A stretch of 64,000 nucleotides of DNA, taken from Taxillus chinensis (taxonomy: Eukaryota; Streptophyta; Magnoliopsida; Santalales; Loranthaceae). The notes beneath the pieces are model-generated. The model ran no database searches. It worked only from the letters and a program-made list of their open reading frames with translations, and was not told where the DNA came from. Where the stretch lies: positions 23,898,148 to 23,962,147 of the forward strand of contig CM042090.1 in assembly GCA_023512835.1 (NCBI GenBank), given 5' to 3'. Positions 61,084-64,000 of this stretch are shown one piece after another; the first letter of the stretch is position 1, and every line of letters starts with the position of its first letter. Both the position numbers and the translations under genes were made by a program.

Positions 61084-62670
61084 TGATCTTGGCAGGTAAG
61101 TGGCCCATCTTTGATTAATTAGGAGCCACATAAGAGGCGGATGTAAACGCTGTTGTTATTTTTCACTTTTCTTGGCCATATTGGTCATACTTGTACCCAA
61201 CTGGTAAAGAGGTCAAAGGAGCTGTTGCCCAGAAACACATAATTCCAAATCCAATTCAGCTCTTCCTAGCTCCTCCTCCTCCTCTTTCTTCTTCTTCTTC
61301 AAGTTTTCTTTTAAATTTTAATAAAGATTTTTAAAATTTTTATTTTAAATTTTGGGTTATAGCTAGGGGCCTCACACATTGTTATTATTATTTTCCTTCG
61401 AAATAAGAATTGCACATAAACTAATTTACTTTTTGTAGATCTATCGACAACTTCGGCTAATGGTTTCAGATAAGCCTTCGTTACATAAATGGAAAATTTC
61501 AAGGCTATTGCGGATGTGAAGATGCCCAAACGCTCTTTATGGCCAAGACACACCACATCTTGTATGAGTGATATATCTATTGGCTGCAACCACGGCCACT
61601 GCCATATGTTCCCTTAACCTATTCAAAACTTTCCCATGTCCCTTTACTTAAAAGGTTTTTCGTTGTGTATGTGTCCCTATGCACCCAAAAATACCCAAAA
61701 TAAGAATGTCATAACTCGGTGACTTCAAAACTCTAATTTTAATACTTAATTTATACGAAGGGGAAAAATAAATATAAACACTTCAAGGCCATAGTGTGAA
61801 ATTCTAACCTTTGCTTTGAGCGTTAAAGTAAAGACTTGAGCTTCATTTGTTTCGGGGGAAAATGAGTTACGGCAAGAATTAATATAACTTTTTCATTTTT
61901 TGGTGCTTAATAAAGTCAAGTAAATTACAATAAATCTTCAAAATCTTGTAATTAATTAATAAAATTTTACAGTAATTTTATCCGCTGAAATCCTAAGGCA
62001 TCAAAAATGATTAGTCCACTCATTGCAGCCTCTTTAAATATTTTTTAATTAAAAAAAATAATTTAACAAAAATATTTAAAAATCTCAATTTTTGGTTCTC
62101 TTTATTTTAACAAAAAAAATTAACATTATAAATAATATATTCACTCAAATTTAACTTTTTATTCTTTAAACAATTATACTTTTTTCCTTCTTTTCCATTT
62201 CGATATCTTGTCCTTACTTTGTCTCTCGTCTTTTATTTGTAAAATAATATTTTAATCAAATATTAAAAGTAAATCATTAAAGTAGAAAAGGTAGAAAGTA
62301 TACCTTAAAAAATATATTATTAAAATAATTATCATTTTGATTATTTTTGAAAGACAAATTTAAAAATGTTATTGTAGATATTCTTATATATGTTCTCCAC
62401 CTTAACCCATGAAGGGGTGTGTATACTTTCTTCATGTCATCCAATATTTTCTACATATTAGACTCAAAATGATAAGTCACTCATAAGGAGACATATTGAG
62501 ATATATAATATCACAAAGGAAATTATAAAACATTTCAATTAATTAATATCAATTTTGCGATGAAAGCATATGAATTTTGACATAAATTATCAGGGAAGAA
62601 TCAATCCTTAGTCAATATAGAATTTTATTGTATTCTTAAAGTTTTGAACCTCTCACACACACTTCTCTTA
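55272..62670. other. Gene-free region upstream of the AG-like gene
   Basis: AT-rich with many (TA)n tracts (58181, 58765, 61056). No convincing gene. Weak candidates only: a hydrophobic stretch on the minus strand at 58845-58780 (MAVPAVAFTFVITTYALCLA) that runs into a TA repeat, and an acceptor-preceded frame at 59881-60103 (VNDLKLKPFHQTQNIALDD). A diverged direct repeat links about 59385-59500 with 60058-60165. The nearer part may hold AG promoter elements. Confidence 0.4.
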
Positions 62671-63861
62671 GAGCAACTCCAACAATGCTCTTTAAATTAT
62701 CTTCACATCTCCGAAGATTTTTTCAAATGTAAATAGGTCTTTTTTAGCTTGTACTCCAACAATGATCTTTAAATTATCTTTATTTTTATTAAAAAATAAT
62801 ATAAGGTCGAGGTCCCACTCGCCACCGTTGTCGATGGCCGCTGTTTTGGGTTCCTCTTCTTGGCCGGCCTCCCTCCCTACTTTCCCCCACCACTTCCGCA
62901 AAAACTCCAGCCCGTTGAACCCGAAAACAAAGCCTTTTTCGGACACTCATTTGTACCAATTACTCGAACCCATACTCAAGCAGGTTGCAAAATCTTGGCT
63001 CCCACACCACTTGGTGTATAGATTGTTGGGTCAGCCATCACGATCCCTAAACCACGGCGAAGAGGCGAAAATCATCCATATTCTCCCACGTCATGAATTG
63101 ATTTGTGGAGCACCACCACTACTTCCATCTCTCCATCTTCCGGTGTTGCTTGCCTCTGTAGTTTTGGCGTCCTCATTGTTTTGTGCTTCCTTTTCCATCT
63201 GCTGTCTACAATCCCATGAACACACGTTTGTCCTCTATATTGGCTCCATCCGGGTGGGCTTCTTCTCGTTGATTGAACTCACGCTAGCTCACCCCCAACC
63301 CCGCATCTCATCTCATTACCTTGTCCCTTTGGGAGTGATGAGTTGACTTGAGGCAATTGAATTCCGGATCTATGAAGGGGCACTAGGATCGTAGAGAGGG
63401 CGTGGAAATCGTTGAGACCCATCTCGAATCCGATCCGCGAGAGCGAGGCACGAGTGACCTCCCTTTCCGGCCCCCACCGCGCCTCTCGTTCGGTTCTTGG
63501 CCCAAGGTGGTGGCCTCCCTAGCCGGTAGAAAAGAGAGGAGAGATGTCTTCGAGGTGGGGGCGCGTCGCCAAGGCCAAGGCCGAGTCACCGGGAGAGGGA
63601 GATCGACGGTGAAGTAATAAAATCAAAGAGTGGGAGGGAGTTAGCAGGGAGAAGAGGGAGAGATTTCGATTGACCGCTTCATTGAAGGAGATGCAGCGTC
63701 TAAACAAAAGACCGGACGGAGAGGACCCCGCAAGGAGAGAGGAGGGAGGAGAGAAAAGAGAGAAATAAAAATAATATAAAATGATGTAGGATGAATAGTG
63801 ACTCTTCAAAATAAATCGAAGAATTTGTATATGTAGAGAGTTTGATGAGAAGCGTTGGAGC
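62671..63861. mobile_element. PIF/Harbinger-like element, possibly carrying captured coding DNA
   Basis: The ends GAGCAACTCCAAC and GTTGGAGC form imperfect inverted repeats, flanked by TTA at 62668-62670 and 63862-63864, a target duplication typical of PIF/Harbinger. The left end is duplicated: ACTCCAACAATG occurs at 62676 and 62753. The interior is much GC-richer than its surroundings. It has a 171-codon plus-strand frame (62834-63346, MAAVLGSSSWPASLPTFPHH, transit-peptide-like start) and further open frames. No transposase recognised. Confidence 0.5.
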
Positions 63862-63864
63862 TTA

Positions 63865-64000
63865 TTTTGGCATTTGGCTATCTATTGAATATAAGCCTTT
63901 GGAAGTTCTCTTATTTTGTGAAAAATTATTTTTCAAATACTAGAAACTATTTTTCCTAAAAATTTATGATGTAACAAATGATTGAAAAAAAAAACTATTT
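63865..64000. other. AT-rich end of window
   Basis: Nothing recognised. Confidence 0.4.

Overview
The window is nuclear DNA of a flowering plant. Coding sequence is carried by split genes with GT-AG introns, set in very AT-rich, microsatellite-rich DNA packed with plant transposable elements. The best phylogenetic clue is a complete AGAMOUS C-lineage MADS-box gene with a eudicot-type C-terminus ([10 protein letters not shown] and a final LQLV). I infer a eudicot and cannot name the species.

Layout. (1) 0.3-7.0 kb, minus strand: a nine-exon subtilisin-like serine protease (SBT-A, 784 codons predicted) most like Arabidopsis SBT5.6. (2) 7-18 kb: its upstream region, with an internal 1.4-kb duplication, several MITE-type elements, a GC-rich nested hAT-like insertion and a short Ty1/copia derivative. 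(3) 18.8-20.0 kb, plus strand: the last three exons of a PPR gene like At4g18975. (4) 21.9-22.65 kb: a DUF4283 (LINE ORF1-type) remnant. (5) 23.5-23.8 kb: a broken third subtilase fragment. (6) 24.2-29.05 kb, minus strand: SBT-B, a second nine-exon copy (782 codons) with the same exon structure. Its flanks also match those of SBT-A, so a block of roughly 10 kb or more was duplicated. (7) 29-37 kb: its upstream region, with a degenerate tandem repeat and a decayed copia element. (8) 40.6-42.2 kb, plus strand: a two-exon gene for an unrecognised 214-aa protein with a signal peptide. (9) 47.6-55.2 kb, minus strand: the AGAMOUS-like gene, seven coding exons plus a predicted leader exon, TATA box and a 5.6-kb intron after the MADS exon. 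(10) 55-64 kb: AT-rich DNA with microsatellites, ending in a PIF/Harbinger-like element that may carry captured coding DNA.

The two subtilases would be secreted proteases acting in the apoplast. The AG-like protein would be a nuclear transcription factor specifying stamens and carpels. I see no functional link between the genes. The strongest unusual content is (a) the duplicated subtilase block, where each copy gives a dated 'empty site' for insertions in the other, and (b) a GC-richer island with LEAFY-type and CCAATCA motifs inside the big AG intron. I did not find an unambiguously new biological system. Exon boundaries were read by eye from splice sites, reading frame and family conservation, with no transcript support.
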